NCBI RefSeq assembly: GCF_008000895.1
Contig: NZ_CP042823.1
Location: 4,133,001 to 4,197,000 of the forward strand
From: Methylobacterium sp. WL1
GTDB taxonomy: Bacteria; Pseudomonadota; Alphaproteobacteria; Rhizobiales; Beijerinckiaceae
Length of the DNA stretch: 64,000 nucleotides
Direction of reading: 5' to 3'
Made by a program: the position numbers and the translations under genes. The notes below the pieces were generated by a model. The model was not told where the DNA came from. It saw only the letters and a program-made list of their open reading frames with translations, and did not search any database. Positions 17,652 through 27,409 of this stretch are shown here, in pieces (the stretch's first letter is position 1; each line of letters begins with the position of its first letter).

Positions 17652-18737
17652 TCAGGCCGAGGCCGCATCGATGACGGCCTGCGCGAAGGCGTGCGGCGCC
17701 TCCTGGGGCAGGTTGTGGCCGATCCCGCCGGTGATCGGCCGGTGCGCGTAGCGGCCGGTGAATTTCCCGGCATAGGTCGCAGGCTCCGGATGCGGGGCGC
17801 CGTTGGCGTCGCCCTCGAGCGTGATCGTCGGCACGGCGATCTCCGGCGCCCGGGCCAGCCGGTCCTCCAGGGCCTCGTAGCGCCGCTCGCCCTCGGCGAG
17901 CCCGAGCTGCCAGCGGTAATTGTGGACGACGATGCCGACATGGTCGGGGTTGTCGAAGGACTGGGCGCTGCGGGCGAAGGTCGCGTCGTCGAACGCCCAG
18001 CGCGGCGAGGCGCTCTGCCAGATCAGCCGGGCGAAGGCGTCGCGATACGCCTCGTAGCCGGCCCGGCCCCGGCTGGTGGCGAAGTAGAACTGGTACCACC
18101 AGGACAGCTCGGCCCTCGGCGGCAGCGGCGCCTTGCCGGCCTCCTGGCTGCCGATCAGGTAGCCGCTCACCGAGACGAGGGCGCGGCACCGGTCCGGCCA
18201 GAGCGCCGCGACGATGCAGGCCGTCCGGGCGCCCCAGTCGAAGCCGCCGAGCACGGCGCGGGGGATGCCGAGGGCGTCCATGAGGGCGATGACGTCCACC
18301 GCCAGCGCCGCCTGCTCGCCGTTGCGGACCGCGTCCGTGGCCAGGAAGCGGGTCGTCCCGTAGCCGCGCAGATGCGGAACGATCACCCGATGGCCCGCTG
18401 CGGCGAGGATCGGGACGACCTCCGCGAAGGCGTGGATGTCGTAGGGCCAGCCGTGCAGCAGGATGACCGCCGGACCGTCGGCGGGGCCGGCCTCGGCATA
18501 GCCGACATCGAGCATTCCGGCCTCGACCTGCTTCAGCGTGCCGGGCATGGGGCGAGGAACCGGGCGAGGGACGGGGCGAGGGATGGAACCGTCCGCGGGG
18601 GCTCCGGTCTCGGCCCGCGCGACGCCGATGCGGCCGAACTCCGCGAATGCCAGGGCCGCGGCCGTGGCGCCGAGGAGCCGGCGGCGGCTCCGGTCGATGG
18701 TCTCGGGGGGATGTTCAGGATGCGTGGCGGCTTTCAT
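17652..18737 (-). CDS. Tat-exported alpha/beta hydrolase, epoxide hydrolase-like
   Basis: A 361-aa hydrolase with a twin-arginine leader (RSRRRLLGATAAALAFAEFG, about 17-36) followed by a low-complexity repeat of PRPVPRP. The catalytic fold shows the oxyanion HGWPYDIHAF, the nucleophile elbow GGFDWGARTA with Asp as nucleophile, and a C-terminal His in GGIGHNLPQEAP. An Asp nucleophile in this context fits epoxide hydrolases and haloalkane dehalogenases. It is exported folded to the periplasm. The substrate is unknown. The adjacent P460-like gene is probably co-transcribed. Confidence 0.85.
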   Translation of the reverse strand: MKAATHPEHPPETIDRSRRRLLGATAAALAFAEFGRIGVARAETGAPADGSIPRPVPRPVPRPMPGTLKQVEAGMLDVGYAEAGPADGPAVILLHGWPYDIHAFAEVVPILAAAGHRVIVPHLRGYGTTRFLATDAVRNGEQAALAVDVIALMDALGIPRAVLGGFDWGARTACIVAALWPDRCRALVSVSGYLIGSQEAGKAPLPPRAELSWWYQFYFATSRGRAGYEAYRDAFARLIWQSASPRWAFDDATFARSAQSFDNPDHVGIVVHNYRWQLGLAEGERRYEALEDRLARAPEIAVPTITLEGDANGAPHPEPATYAGKFTGRYAHRPITGGIGHNLPQEAPHAFAQAVIDAASA

Positions 18738-18951
18738 GGGCGGCCTCCGTTTTGACGGATCTTCGAGTGCGCGAAGACTGCATCACGGGCCGGCAACGCG
18801 CTTGAAGACGGCTTTCAGAAGCGCTCGACTCTTACCGCGCGGCGCCTGTGCCCGTCCATCGTCCTGAACGGTGGCCGACGATCTTCGGGACGGCGCCGTT
18901 CCTCACGGCGTTGCGGATCCGGTCCTCGCTCGGATCCCCGCCACGATCGGA

Positions 18952-20014
18952 TCACTGGGACAGGGTGCGCAGCTCGCCGCGGGCGAGGCCGACCAGGGTC
19001 CGACCGAGGAGCCACAGGACCACCAGCGTCGCCAGGGCCAGGAGCGCCAGGGCGGTGCCGTCGGCGAGCGCGCCCGGCATCGCGGTCGCGACACGCAGGG
19101 ACGCCACCGCGGCGGCGGCGAGCGGGAAGCTCACCGCCCACCAGGCGACCCGGAACGGGCAGGCCTGGACGAGGCGGGCGAGCTTGGGCAGCAGCACCGC
19201 CAGCAGGAACAGCGCGACGGTGTAGAGCGCCTCCGCGAACAGGTCGATCGTCCCGGTGGTCGCCACGTAGGTCGAGAACCCGACCGCGAACGGGGCGATC
19301 AGGATCAGCAGCGCCGGCTGCAGCGCCACCGGAAGCGGCGCCTCGAACAGCAGGCGCGACAGGATCAGCGTGAACAGCGGCACCGCGAAGAACAGGCCGA
19401 CCGCGAGCCCGAACATCATGACCGCGTGCATCGGCGGAAGGCCCAGTCCCGGCAGGGCAAGCGGCACGTCGAGGAGGCCCACCACCGGGACGATCCAGGC
19501 CGGCGTCGCGTGCGCCGCCTGCTGGCGCTCGCTCAGCCAGCGGGTCACGATCAGCCACGCGAACAGGGTCATGCCCACGGCGCCCAGAACCCACAGGACC
19601 TGCGCGACGAGCAGGTTCGCTCGCGCCAGCGGGATCGGCAGCAGCAGCAGGCTGATCAGCGGCGTCCCGAACAGGTTTCCGGCGATCGGATGGAGAAACT
19701 CGGCGCGCACCGCCTGCGGGGCGATGGCAGCCTTCACGGCGTAGCCCGCCGCGATCGCCACGAAGGCGGCGAGCGCGGCCAATCCCAGGGCATCCGCGAT
19801 CCAGGCCGGCGCGGCATAGCGGGCCTGGGCCAGGCTCCAGGCGACGCTGAGGCCGGTCAGGCCCATCACCGCGGCGAACAGGCCGACCGGCAGCGCCGCG
19901 AGCTGCCGCCAGCCCGCCGGGGCGGCCGGCGGCGTGTCGGGGGCCTTGTTGCGCGGTCAGGGCGGTCTCGGGCGGATCCGCGATCCGCACGCCCGGCGCG
20001 ACCATATCCAGCAT
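18952..20014 (-). pseudogene. TehA/SLAC1-type anion channel, frameshifted near its start
   Basis: This gene encodes a TDT/SLAC1-family membrane protein with about ten transmembrane helices, as in tellurite-resistance protein TehA and sulfite or nitrate channels. The 305-residue downstream frame begins abruptly with MMGLTGLSVAW, lacking most of helix 1. Upstream, in the frame shifted by one, lies a proper start: ATG at 20014 with GGAGG correctly spaced, encoding MLDMVAPGVRIADPPETAL. Removing one base from the run of five G (plus strand) at 19939-19943 joins both into TAQQGPDTPPAAPAGWRQL. It is a recent frameshift or a sequencing error. It follows the molybdenum hydroxylase large-subunit gene by 72 bases. 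Confidence 0.75.
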
Positions 20015-20086
20015 CGGCTGCCTCCAAGATGGCCCCGGCGAGCCCGGCCCCCGTCGCCGGCCTACCGGACGCGTCCCCAAAACTCG

Positions 20087-22349
20087 TCAGGCCGTGGTGA
20101 GCCTGGTGTTGGCGATCGGGAGGGCGCGGATGCGCTGCCCGGTGAGGGCCGCGACCGCGTTCAGCACGGCGGGCGGCACCCCCGGAAGCCCCGGCTCGCC
20201 GACGCCGCCCATGGGCGCGCCGCTCTCGACGATGCGCACGTGGACCGCCGGCATGTGCTCCCGGCGCAGGATCGGGTAGGTGTCGTAATTCTGCGACTGG
20301 CGTACGCCGTCGCGGTAGACGATCTGCTCGAACAGCACCGACGAGAGGCCCAGGGCCGCGGCCGACTCGACCTGGGCCCGCACGATCGCCGGGTTGACCA
20401 CGCTGCCGGGATCGAACGCGATCCACAGGGTGTGGACCCGCGCCTCGCCGCCCTCGACCGACACCTCGGCGATCGTGGCCGTCTCCGACCCGAACGGCGA
20501 GGCCATGGCGAGGCCGCGGGCGCGCGTGCCGCCCTCGGCCGCGTAGGGGCCCGCGCCGCCAGCCGCCGGACATCTCGGCCACCGCCGCGAGCAGCGCCAG
20601 GTGGCGCGGGCTGTCCTTCAGGAGCGCCTGGCGCAGCGCGAACGGGTCCTGCCCGCCCCCTTGCGCGATCTCGTCGAGGAAGCTCTCGTAGAACGCGTCG
20701 TTCATCGAGTGGCCGACGGAGCGCCAGAACGCGATGGTCACCGGGTGGGCGAGCTTGGTGAAGGTCATCCGCCGGTTCGGGATGGCGTAGGGCTTCTCGA
20801 CGATCCCCTCCACGGCGGAGGAATCGATCGGGTTCTTGAACAGCGCCCCGAAATAGCGCCCGATCGGCCCCTCGCCGACGGTGCGGACCGCGATGGCGCT
20901 CGGCCGGCCCTCTGCGTCGAGGGCGGCCCGGAAGCGGCTGTAGCTGAGCGGGCGCAGGGCGTCGGAGCGGAACTCCTCCTCGCGCGACCACAGCACCTTC
21001 ACCGGACGCTTGGTCGCCTGCGCGAGGCGGATCGCCTGCGGGAACGGGTTGCCGGGCCCGTAGGCGAAGTGGCGGCCGAAGAAGCCGCCGAGCATCGGCG
21101 AATGGATCCGCACCTGCGCCGGCTGCAGGCCCGCGGCCTGGGCGGAGATCGCCTGGAACAGCTCCGGCATCTGGTTGGGCAGCCAGAGGTCGAGCGTCCC
21201 ATCCTCGGCAAAGCGCGCGAGCGCCGAGGGCGGCTCGAGCTGGGCATGGGCGAGATAGGGTGCCTCGTACTCCGCCTCGATGACCTTGGCCGCCTTGGCG
21301 AAGGCGTCGGCGGTGTCGCCCACCGCCTCGGCCGCGAGGCCCGGATCGGTGGAAGCCTTGAGCGCCGCCACCATCCCGTCGGACGAGAAGTCGGCCGCGA
21401 CCGTGTCGAGCCCGCCGGGCTTGGGCGCCGACCAGCGCACGGTGAGCGCCTCGACCGCCTTGCGGGCCCGCCACCAGCTGTCGGCCGCGACCGCGACGGC
21501 GCCCGGCAGGCGATGCACCGAATGGACGCCCGGCATCGCCCGGATGTCCGCCTCGTTGGTGAGCGCCTCCGGCTCGGTGCCGAGATGCGGGGCGTGCTGC
21601 ACGGCCGCGTACAGCATGCCGTCGAGTTTCTGGTCGATCGCGTAGACCGCCCGCCCGGTCGCCTTGTCGTGCACGTCGAGCCGCGGGACCGGCTGGCGGA
21701 TATACCGGAAGGTCGCCGGGTCACGCAGCTGCACGGCCTCGTTCGGCTTCAGCAGCAGGGCGTCGGCCGCCAGGTCACCGTAGGGCAGCGACCGGTTGGT
21801 CGCCGCGTGCAGCACGACCCCGTCGCGGGTGGTGAGTTCGGCCTCCGGGACCTTGAGCCGGGCCGCGGCGGCGCGGATCAGCATGTCGCGGGCGGTCGCG
21901 CCGAGCCGGCGCATCACCGCGTAGCTGGAGCGGGTCGAGAAGCTGCCGCCGGTCATGCGCAGCCCGTTCACCACGGCATAGTCGGGACCGGGCGGCGAGC
22001 ATTCCACGACGAACCGCGCAGGCGGCACGTCGAGCTCCTCGCCGACGATCTGCGCGATGCCGGTGGCGATGCCCTGACCGCCCTCGACGAAGGGGCTGAG
22101 CAGCTTGACGGTGCCGTCCGGGTGGATCTCCAGGAAGGCGGCGACCCGGGTGCCGGGCTTGGGCGCGATCGCGCCCGCTCCCTCCGCGGGCCCTTGCGCC
22201 TGGGCGCGGGCGCTGCGGCCGGGGAGCGCCACGCTGAGCACCAGCGCGCTGCCGGCGGCCGTCAGGAAGCCGCGCCGCGATGCCTCGCGCGGCATCGGTT
22301 CGACCACGGTCACGGCGTCCGCCGGGGCCGGAGCGAGAAACTGTTCCAT
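20087..22349 (-). pseudogene. IorB-type molybdopterin hydroxylase large subunit, frameshifted
   Basis: A xanthine-oxidase-family large subunit that binds molybdenum cytosine dinucleotide and hydroxylates aldehydes or N-heterocycles in the periplasm. It has a Tat leader (REASRRGFLTAAGSALVL) and family segments such as SPFVEGGQGIATGIAQIVGEE, MLGGFFGRHF and WRSVGHSMNDAFYESFLDE. The frame breaks after EMSGGWRRGP: the next residues are unrelated to the family. The rest lies in the shifted frame, from YAAEGGTRARGLAMASPFG to the stop at 20087, including FDPGSVVNPAIVRAQVE. Removing one base of GGGG at 20546-20549 (plus strand) restores a protein of about 753 residues. Its small subunit lies 10 bases upstream. 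Confidence 0.8.
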
Positions 22350-22359
22350 GCCGCTCTCC

Positions 22360-22806
22360 TCAGGCCGAGGCCTGCCGCACGGCGGCGGCGATGGCGTTGT
22401 AGGTTCCGCAGCGGCACAGGTTGGTCATCGCGTCGGCGATGTCGGCGTCGGTGGGGCGCGGCGTCTGCTTGAGCAGGGCGGTCGCGGCCATGACCTGACC
22501 CGACTGGCAATAGCCGCATTGGGGCACCTGAAGCGCCACCCAGGCCGCCACGACCTTTTGGCCGACCGCGTCCTGCTCCACCGCCTCGATCGTGGCGACG
22601 GGCTGCGTGCCGACGCTCTCGATCGGGATCTGGCAGGAGCGCGTCGCCTGGCCGTCCAGCAGCACCGTGCAGGCGCCGCATTGGCCGATACCGCACCCGT
22701 ACTTGGTGCCGGTCAGGCCCAGCGTATCACGCAGGACGAACAGTAATGGCGTGTCGGGCTCGGCATCGACTGCATGCTGGCGACCATTGATCGACAGGTT
22801 CACCAT
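22360..22806 (-). CDS. IorA-type [2Fe-2S] subunit of molybdenum hydroxylase
   Basis: A 148-aa iron-sulfur subunit that relays electrons from the molybdenum site. The N-terminal plant-type cluster is seen in YGCGIGQCGACTVLLDG, with a further Cys in RSCQIP. The C-terminal four-helix cluster domain has QCGYCQSGQVM and LCRCGTY. The length and arrangement match isoquinoline 1-oxidoreductase and related aldehyde dehydrogenase alpha subunits. It is the first gene of a unit with the frameshifted large subunit and the TehA-like channel; the GlxA regulator upstream is encoded on the same strand. Confidence 0.9.
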   Translation of the reverse strand: MVNLSINGRQHAVDAEPDTPLLFVLRDTLGLTGTKYGCGIGQCGACTVLLDGQATRSCQIPIESVGTQPVATIEAVEQDAVGQKVVAAWVALQVPQCGYCQSGQVMAATALLKQTPRPTDADIADAMTNLCRCGTYNAIAAAVRQASA

Positions 22807-22946
22807 GATCGTGTCCGTCCGAATATCAGCAGGGCCTGCACCATGCTTAAGCGTGGCCCTGCCCGCGGCCTACGCCATAAAGGCCACGTTTTCGGACATC
22901 GCCCACGGCCGCAGCCCGCCGGCACCGCCCGCGGACATGGTCCGCG

Positions 22947-23903
22947 TCACATCACGGCGAGCGGCCCGGCAGCCTGGCGGATTCGCCGGGGGACCTCGCC
23001 GTAGACCCGGAGGAACGACCGGCGCATCCGCTCCCGGTTGGCGAACCCGACCGCCTGGGCGATGGCCTCCAGCGGCAGCCGGCTCTCCTCCAGCATCAGC
23101 TTGGCCGCATCGACCCGGATCGTCTCGACGGCCTTGGCCGGGGAGGTCCCGGTCTCGGCGCGGAACAGGCGCGTCAGCTGGCGCGGGCTCAGGCAAGCCA
23201 CCGCCGCCAGGTCCTCGGCCGTCAGCGGCTTGCCCGGGTTGCGCCGGGCGTAGTCCAGCACCCTCTGGATCCGATCGGTGGGGGGATCGACATCGAGCAG
23301 GGCCGAGCGCTGCGCCTGGCCGCCGGACCGGCGCCGCTCCATCACCAGCCCCCGGGCGACCGAGGTGGCGAGGTCCCGGCCGTGGTCGCGCTCGACCATG
23401 CCGACCGCGAGGTCGATGGCCGCCGACATGCCGGCCGAGGTCCAGATGTTGTCGTCGGCGATGTAGATCTTGTCGACGTCGAGCTTGCAGGCGGGGTAGC
23501 GCGCGCGGAAATGGGGCGCGAAATACCAGTGCGTGGTCGCGCGCCGCCCGTCGAGTATCCCTGCATCGGCCAGGGTGAAGGCCCCCAGGCACAGGCCGGC
23601 GAGCCTGCGTGTCCCCTGCGCGGCGGCGCGGATATAGGCGGCGAGCCCCGGCGCAGTCGTCGGGATGCCGACGCCGGCCGCGACCAGGATCGTGTCGAAG
23701 GCGTCCGGCTCGGCCAGCGGCTCGGTGGCGACGTCGGCGCCCAGTCCGGCCCGGAGCCGGCCGCCCAACTCGGAATGCAGGCGGACGTCGTAGAGCTTCT
23801 CGCCCGCATACCAATTCGCCATCTCGAACGGCGAGGTGACGGCCAGACCCATGAAGTCGAAATCGGGACAGAGGACGAGGCCGATGCGACGCGTCGCTGC
23901 CAT
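22947..23903 (-). CDS. GlxA-family AraC-type transcriptional regulator
   Basis: A 318-aa regulator combining a DJ-1/PfpI-like N-terminal domain (about 1-190; LAGLCLGAFTLADAGIL, THWYFAPHF) with a C-terminal AraC helix-turn-helix pair (about 225-305; LTAEDLAAVACLSPRQLTRLFRAETG and IAQAVGFANRERMRRSFLRVYG). Such proteins sense small nitrogenous metabolites and activate nearby catabolic genes. It lies 140 bases upstream of, and on the same strand as, the IorA-type gene, its most likely target. The ATG at 23903 is chosen because homology starts at MAATRRIGLVLCPDFDFMG; the frame is open further upstream. Confidence 0.85.
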   Translation of the reverse strand: MAATRRIGLVLCPDFDFMGLAVTSPFEMANWYAGEKLYDVRLHSELGGRLRAGLGADVATEPLAEPDAFDTILVAAGVGIPTTAPGLAAYIRAAAQGTRRLAGLCLGAFTLADAGILDGRRATTHWYFAPHFRARYPACKLDVDKIYIADDNIWTSAGMSAAIDLAVGMVERDHGRDLATSVARGLVMERRRSGGQAQRSALLDVDPPTDRIQRVLDYARRNPGKPLTAEDLAAVACLSPRQLTRLFRAETGTSPAKAVETIRVDAAKLMLEESRLPLEAIAQAVGFANRERMRRSFLRVYGEVPRRIRQAAGPLAVM

Positions 23904-24250
23904 GAAGAACCGTCCCGTTCCACCCCGGTATCGGCTTTTATAGTAGCATTCCTTTCGAGAGAGGGCGAACGGTAGAAGCACATCCCGACGTGCGCGACGC
24001 GGTTTTCGCACCGGATACGGGTCAACCGCCGGGCGGACGGAGCGCATGACCGACGCAGGCGCCGCGGATCCTTCGGGCCGGACGCGCGATCTCGACGCCC
24101 GCCGGACTCAGCGAAGGGCGAATCGGAAGCACCGATCCCTCAAGATCGCAATGAAGCAGGACGCCAGCCGCGAACGATACATTCTTCCCATCGTATTGCA
24201 CAACACCACGACGATTCTTCCGTCTTGTCCTGTTCGCCGATCGAAGACGA
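23904..24250. other. Intergenic, 347 bp, divergent promoter region
   Basis: Locally AT-rich DNA (about 23925-23960 and 24160-24260) between the divergent GlxA regulator and serA. It probably contains the promoters of both. No palindrome was recognised. Confidence 0.35.
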
Positions 24251-25540
24251 TTGACGACGAACAGCGCCGCGCAGATCGTGATACTCTGCAACATCCCTTC
24301 CGCAGAGGTGCCGGTTTTGCCTACGGAACGCATCGTCCTGAGCGAGAACATCGCCGCCACGGCCCACGCGATCTTCGCGCAGGCGGGATTCGGCGCGGTC
24401 CAACCGCTGTCCCACGCCTTCGGCCTCGCCGAGGCGGCGCGCCTCGCCGACACCAACGTGCTCGGGATCCGCTCGCGGACCACGGTCACGGCGGAGCTGC
24501 TCGACGCGCTGCCCGACCTGACCGTCATCGGGTGCTTCAGCGTCGGGACCAATCAGGTCGATCTCGAGAGCGCCCGGGCGCGGGGCGTGCCCGTCTTCAA
24601 CGCGCCGTTTTCGAACACGCGCAGCGTCGCCGAACTCACGATCGGCGAGATCGTGATGCTGCTGCGGAGCATCCTGCCGCGCTCGGCCTCCGCGCATGCG
24701 GGCGGATGGGACAAATCCGCGACGGGCGCCTTCGAGGTCCGCGGCAAGACACTGGGGATCGTCGGCTACGGCAATATCGGCTCGCAGCTGTCCAATCTCG
24801 CCGAGGCGATGGGCATGCGCGTCATCTTCCACGACCTGACCGACAAGCTGCGCCACGGCAACACCGAGCCGGTGGACAGCCTGGAGACCCTGCTCGCCCT
24901 GAGCGACGTGGTCAGCCTGCACGTTCCCGAGACCCCGGCGACGCACGGGCTCATGAACGCGGCACGGATCCGCGCCATGAAGCCCGGCGCCTACCTGATC
25001 AACAACAGCCGCGGGACGGTGGTGGACCTGGAGGCCCTGGCCGGGGCGCTGCGGGAGGGCCGTCTCGGCGGCGCGGCGATCGACGTCTTCCCGGTCGAGC
25101 CGACCTCCAACGCGGAGCGCTTCGTCTCGCCGCTCCAGGGCCTCGCGAACGTGATCCTGACCCCGCATATCGGCGGATCGACGGAAGAAGCGCAGGACCG
25201 CATCGGCGCGGAGGTCGCCCGCAAGCTGGTGGAGTATGCCCAGACCGGCTCGACGCTGGGCGCCGTCAACTTCCCGCAGGTGCAATTGCCACCGCGCCTG
25301 TCCGGCGCACGCTTCCTCCACGTGCACCGGAACGTGCCCGGCGTCCTGGGCAAGATCAATACGGTCTTCTCGGGCCGCGCGCTCAACATCGACGCGCAGT
25401 ATCTGCAGACCGATGGCGATTTCGGCTACGTGGTCGTGGATGCGTCGGTGGAGCGGACGGAGGCGGATGCGGTTCTCCAGGCGCTCCGGAGCATCGACGG
25501 CACCGTGCGCGCCCGGCGCCTGGTGCCCCGGGCCGCGTGA
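24251..25540 (+). CDS. serA: D-3-phosphoglycerate dehydrogenase (SerA, ACT type)
   Basis: This enzyme oxidises 3-phosphoglycerate with NAD, the first step of serine synthesis. The sequence follows the E. coli-type SerA closely: SRTTVTAELLDALP, IGCFSVGTNQVDLE, FNAPFSNTRSVAELTIGE, the Rossmann motif GIVGYGNIGSQL, NNSRGTVVDLEAL with the catalytic Arg, and TPHIGGSTEEAQ with the catalytic His. A C-terminal ACT domain (HRNVPGVLGKINTVF, QYLQTDGDFGYVVVD) would give serine feedback inhibition. The frame opens with a TTG at 24251, but a TTG at 24317 (LPTERIVLSENIA) preceded by AGAGG is a likelier start. Confidence 0.92.
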   Translation: MTTNSAAQIVILCNIPSAEVPVLPTERIVLSENIAATAHAIFAQAGFGAVQPLSHAFGLAEAARLADTNVLGIRSRTTVTAELLDALPDLTVIGCFSVGTNQVDLESARARGVPVFNAPFSNTRSVAELTIGEIVMLLRSILPRSASAHAGGWDKSATGAFEVRGKTLGIVGYGNIGSQLSNLAEAMGMRVIFHDLTDKLRHGNTEPVDSLETLLALSDVVSLHVPETPATHGLMNAARIRAMKPGAYLINNSRGTVVDLEALAGALREGRLGGAAIDVFPVEPTSNAERFVSPLQGLANVILTPHIGGSTEEAQDRIGAEVARKLVEYAQTGSTLGAVNFPQVQLPPRLSGARFLHVHRNVPGVLGKINTVFSGRALNIDAQYLQTDGDFGYVVVDASVERTEADAVLQALRSIDGTVRARRLVPRAA

Positions 25541-25769
25541 GCGGTACCGGCGTGGAGCAGTACGGCCCGGGCAGAAACCCGTCTTTCCACGAACGCCGCC
25601 CGTATTCGTCGCTGCTCCGAAGCTTTGCTTTCCTGCATTCAAAATTTCTGGCAGCTTGTGAGTCCTCGAACGCGGGCGGAGCCGGTCTCCGCCGGCGTCC
25701 GGGATCGTTCGTCGCCGCGCCGGGGCCGTCGGCGGCCGGCGCCGCGCGACGTCCAAGGGAGACCCTCGC

Positions 25770-26825
25770 ATGCCGCTTCCATCATCGGGGCCGCGCTCGA
25801 CCCTGACCTCGCTCGCGGTCATCGCGGCCGTCTGCGTCGGCGCGACCGGGGCGCTCGCCTACACGGCGGGCTGGCTCTCGCCCGACCGCCTGACGTCCAC
25901 GAAGCTCGTCGACGCGCTCGCGCCGCCGACCGGCCCGGTTCCCGGGTATCGCCGCAACCACGCCAAGGGCATCTGCTTCACCGGAACGTTCGAGGCCAAC
26001 GGCCAGGGCAGCGCGCTCTCGCGGGCACGCATCTTTGAGGCCGGGCACCATCCGGCGCTGGGGCGGTTCAACCTCGGCACCCCCAATCCGGGCGCGCCGG
26101 ATGCCACCGTCCGGGTGCGGGGCCTCGGGCTGCAGATCACGTCGGACGACGGCGCGGTGTGGCGCACCGCCATGATCAACGCGCCGGTCTTCCCGGTTTC
26201 CACCCCGGAGGCGTTCTACGCCCTGCTGCGGGTCCCGGCGAGCAAGGAGCCGAACGCGATGGCGGCCTTCGTCGCCGCGCATCCGGGGTTCGCCCCGTTC
26301 GGCGCCTGGGCCAAGAGCCCCGACTGGACCGAGAGCTACGCGCAGGAGCCCTACAACAGCCTCAACGCCTTCCTGGTGACCGACGCGTCCGGCGCCGAGC
26401 GGGCCGTGCGCTGGTCGTTCCGTCCCGAAGCGCAGGCGGTGCGGATCACGCCCGAGGATCTGGACAAGCGCGGCCCCGCCTACCTGGAGCAGGAGATCGC
26501 GGACCGGGTCGCGGCCGCGCCGCAACGCTGGACCCTGGTCCTCACCGTCGCCGAGCCCGGCGACCCGACCGCCGATCCGAGCCGGGCCTGGCCGGAGGGA
26601 CGGCGCAGCGTGGAGGCGGGCACCCTGGTGGTTCGGCGCATCGAACCCGAGGCGGACGGCCCCTGCCGCGACATCAACTTCGATCCGACGATCCTGCCGG
26701 ATGGCATCCGGGTCTCCGACGACCCGTTCCCGGCGGCGCGCTCGGCGGCCTACGCGCGATCCTACGACCTCCGCACCGCGGAGGAGAAGGATTATCCTGG
26801 GCGCACGGCGGAGGCGCGGCGATGA
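25770..26825 (+). CDS. Membrane-anchored catalase-family peroxidase
   Basis: A 351-aa haem protein of the small catalase-like (SrpA-type) family. An N-terminal hydrophobic segment (about 10-33) anchors or exports it. The distal haem site is YRRNHAKGICFTGTFEANGQG, with His around residue 64; the proximal ligand is the Tyr of ARSAAYARSYDLR near 333. These proteins lack the C-terminal parts of true catalases and act mainly as organic peroxidases. The stop codon overlaps the start of a cytochrome b561 gene (ATGA at 26822-26825), suggesting that b561 feeds electrons to the periplasmic peroxidase. Confidence 0.88.
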   Translation: MPLPSSGPRSTLTSLAVIAAVCVGATGALAYTAGWLSPDRLTSTKLVDALAPPTGPVPGYRRNHAKGICFTGTFEANGQGSALSRARIFEAGHHPALGRFNLGTPNPGAPDATVRVRGLGLQITSDDGAVWRTAMINAPVFPVSTPEAFYALLRVPASKEPNAMAAFVAAHPGFAPFGAWAKSPDWTESYAQEPYNSLNAFLVTDASGAERAVRWSFRPEAQAVRITPEDLDKRGPAYLEQEIADRVAAAPQRWTLVLTVAEPGDPTADPSRAWPEGRRSVEAGTLVVRRIEPEADGPCRDINFDPTILPDGIRVSDDPFPAARSAAYARSYDLRTAEEKDYPGRTAEARR

Positions 26826-27382
26826 CGACAGACAGGACGCGCTTCACGGGCGGCCAGCGGCTGCTGCACTGGTCGATGGCGGCGTGCATCATCGCGATGT
26901 TCTTCATCGGGGTCGGCATGGTCTCGACGATCATGCCCACATACGTGCCGTTGCTGGCGACCCATAAGACGCTGGGCGTGGCGATCTTCGTCCTCGCCCT
27001 GATCCGGCTGGCGGTGCGGGCGCGAAGCGGGAGCCCGCCCCTGCCGGCCGACCTGCCGGCGCCGATGAAGCTCGCCGCGCACCTGTCCCATTACGGGCTC
27101 TACGCGCTGATGTTCGCCATGCCGCTTCTGGGCTGGGCGATGCTGTCGGCCGGGGCCTACCCGGTCGTGCTCTACGGCGGCCTACGCCTGCCCGCGATCC
27201 TACCGCAGAACGCCGCGCTCCATACGCTGCTGTGGAACGCGCATTCCTATCTCGCCTTCGCGTTCTTCGCCCTGGTGCTGACCCATGTGGCGGCGGCGCT
27301 GTTCCACGCGCTGGTGCGCCGGGACGGCGTGTTCGAGGCGATGGCCCCGGTCGGGTCGCGGAGCGGCGCGGCGCCCCGATGA
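26822..27382 (+). CDS. Cytochrome b561
   Basis: A 186-aa inner-membrane dihaem b-type cytochrome with four transmembrane helices. Haem-ligand His residues are visible in QRLLHWSMA (helix 1), LATHKTLGVA (helix 2), LLWNAHSYLAF (helix 3) and LVLTHVAAALFHALV (helix 4). It transfers electrons from quinol, probably to the catalase-like peroxidase whose stop codon overlaps its ATG. The pairing recurs in other proteobacteria and implies a functional complex, which is inference here. Confidence 0.9.
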   Translation: MTTDRTRFTGGQRLLHWSMAACIIAMFFIGVGMVSTIMPTYVPLLATHKTLGVAIFVLALIRLAVRARSGSPPLPADLPAPMKLAAHLSHYGLYALMFAMPLLGWAMLSAGAYPVVLYGGLRLPAILPQNAALHTLLWNAHSYLAFAFFALVLTHVAAALFHALVRRDGVFEAMAPVGSRSGAAPR

Positions 27383-27409
27383 GCCGGCGTCCGGCGCTCG
27401 GGCACCGCT

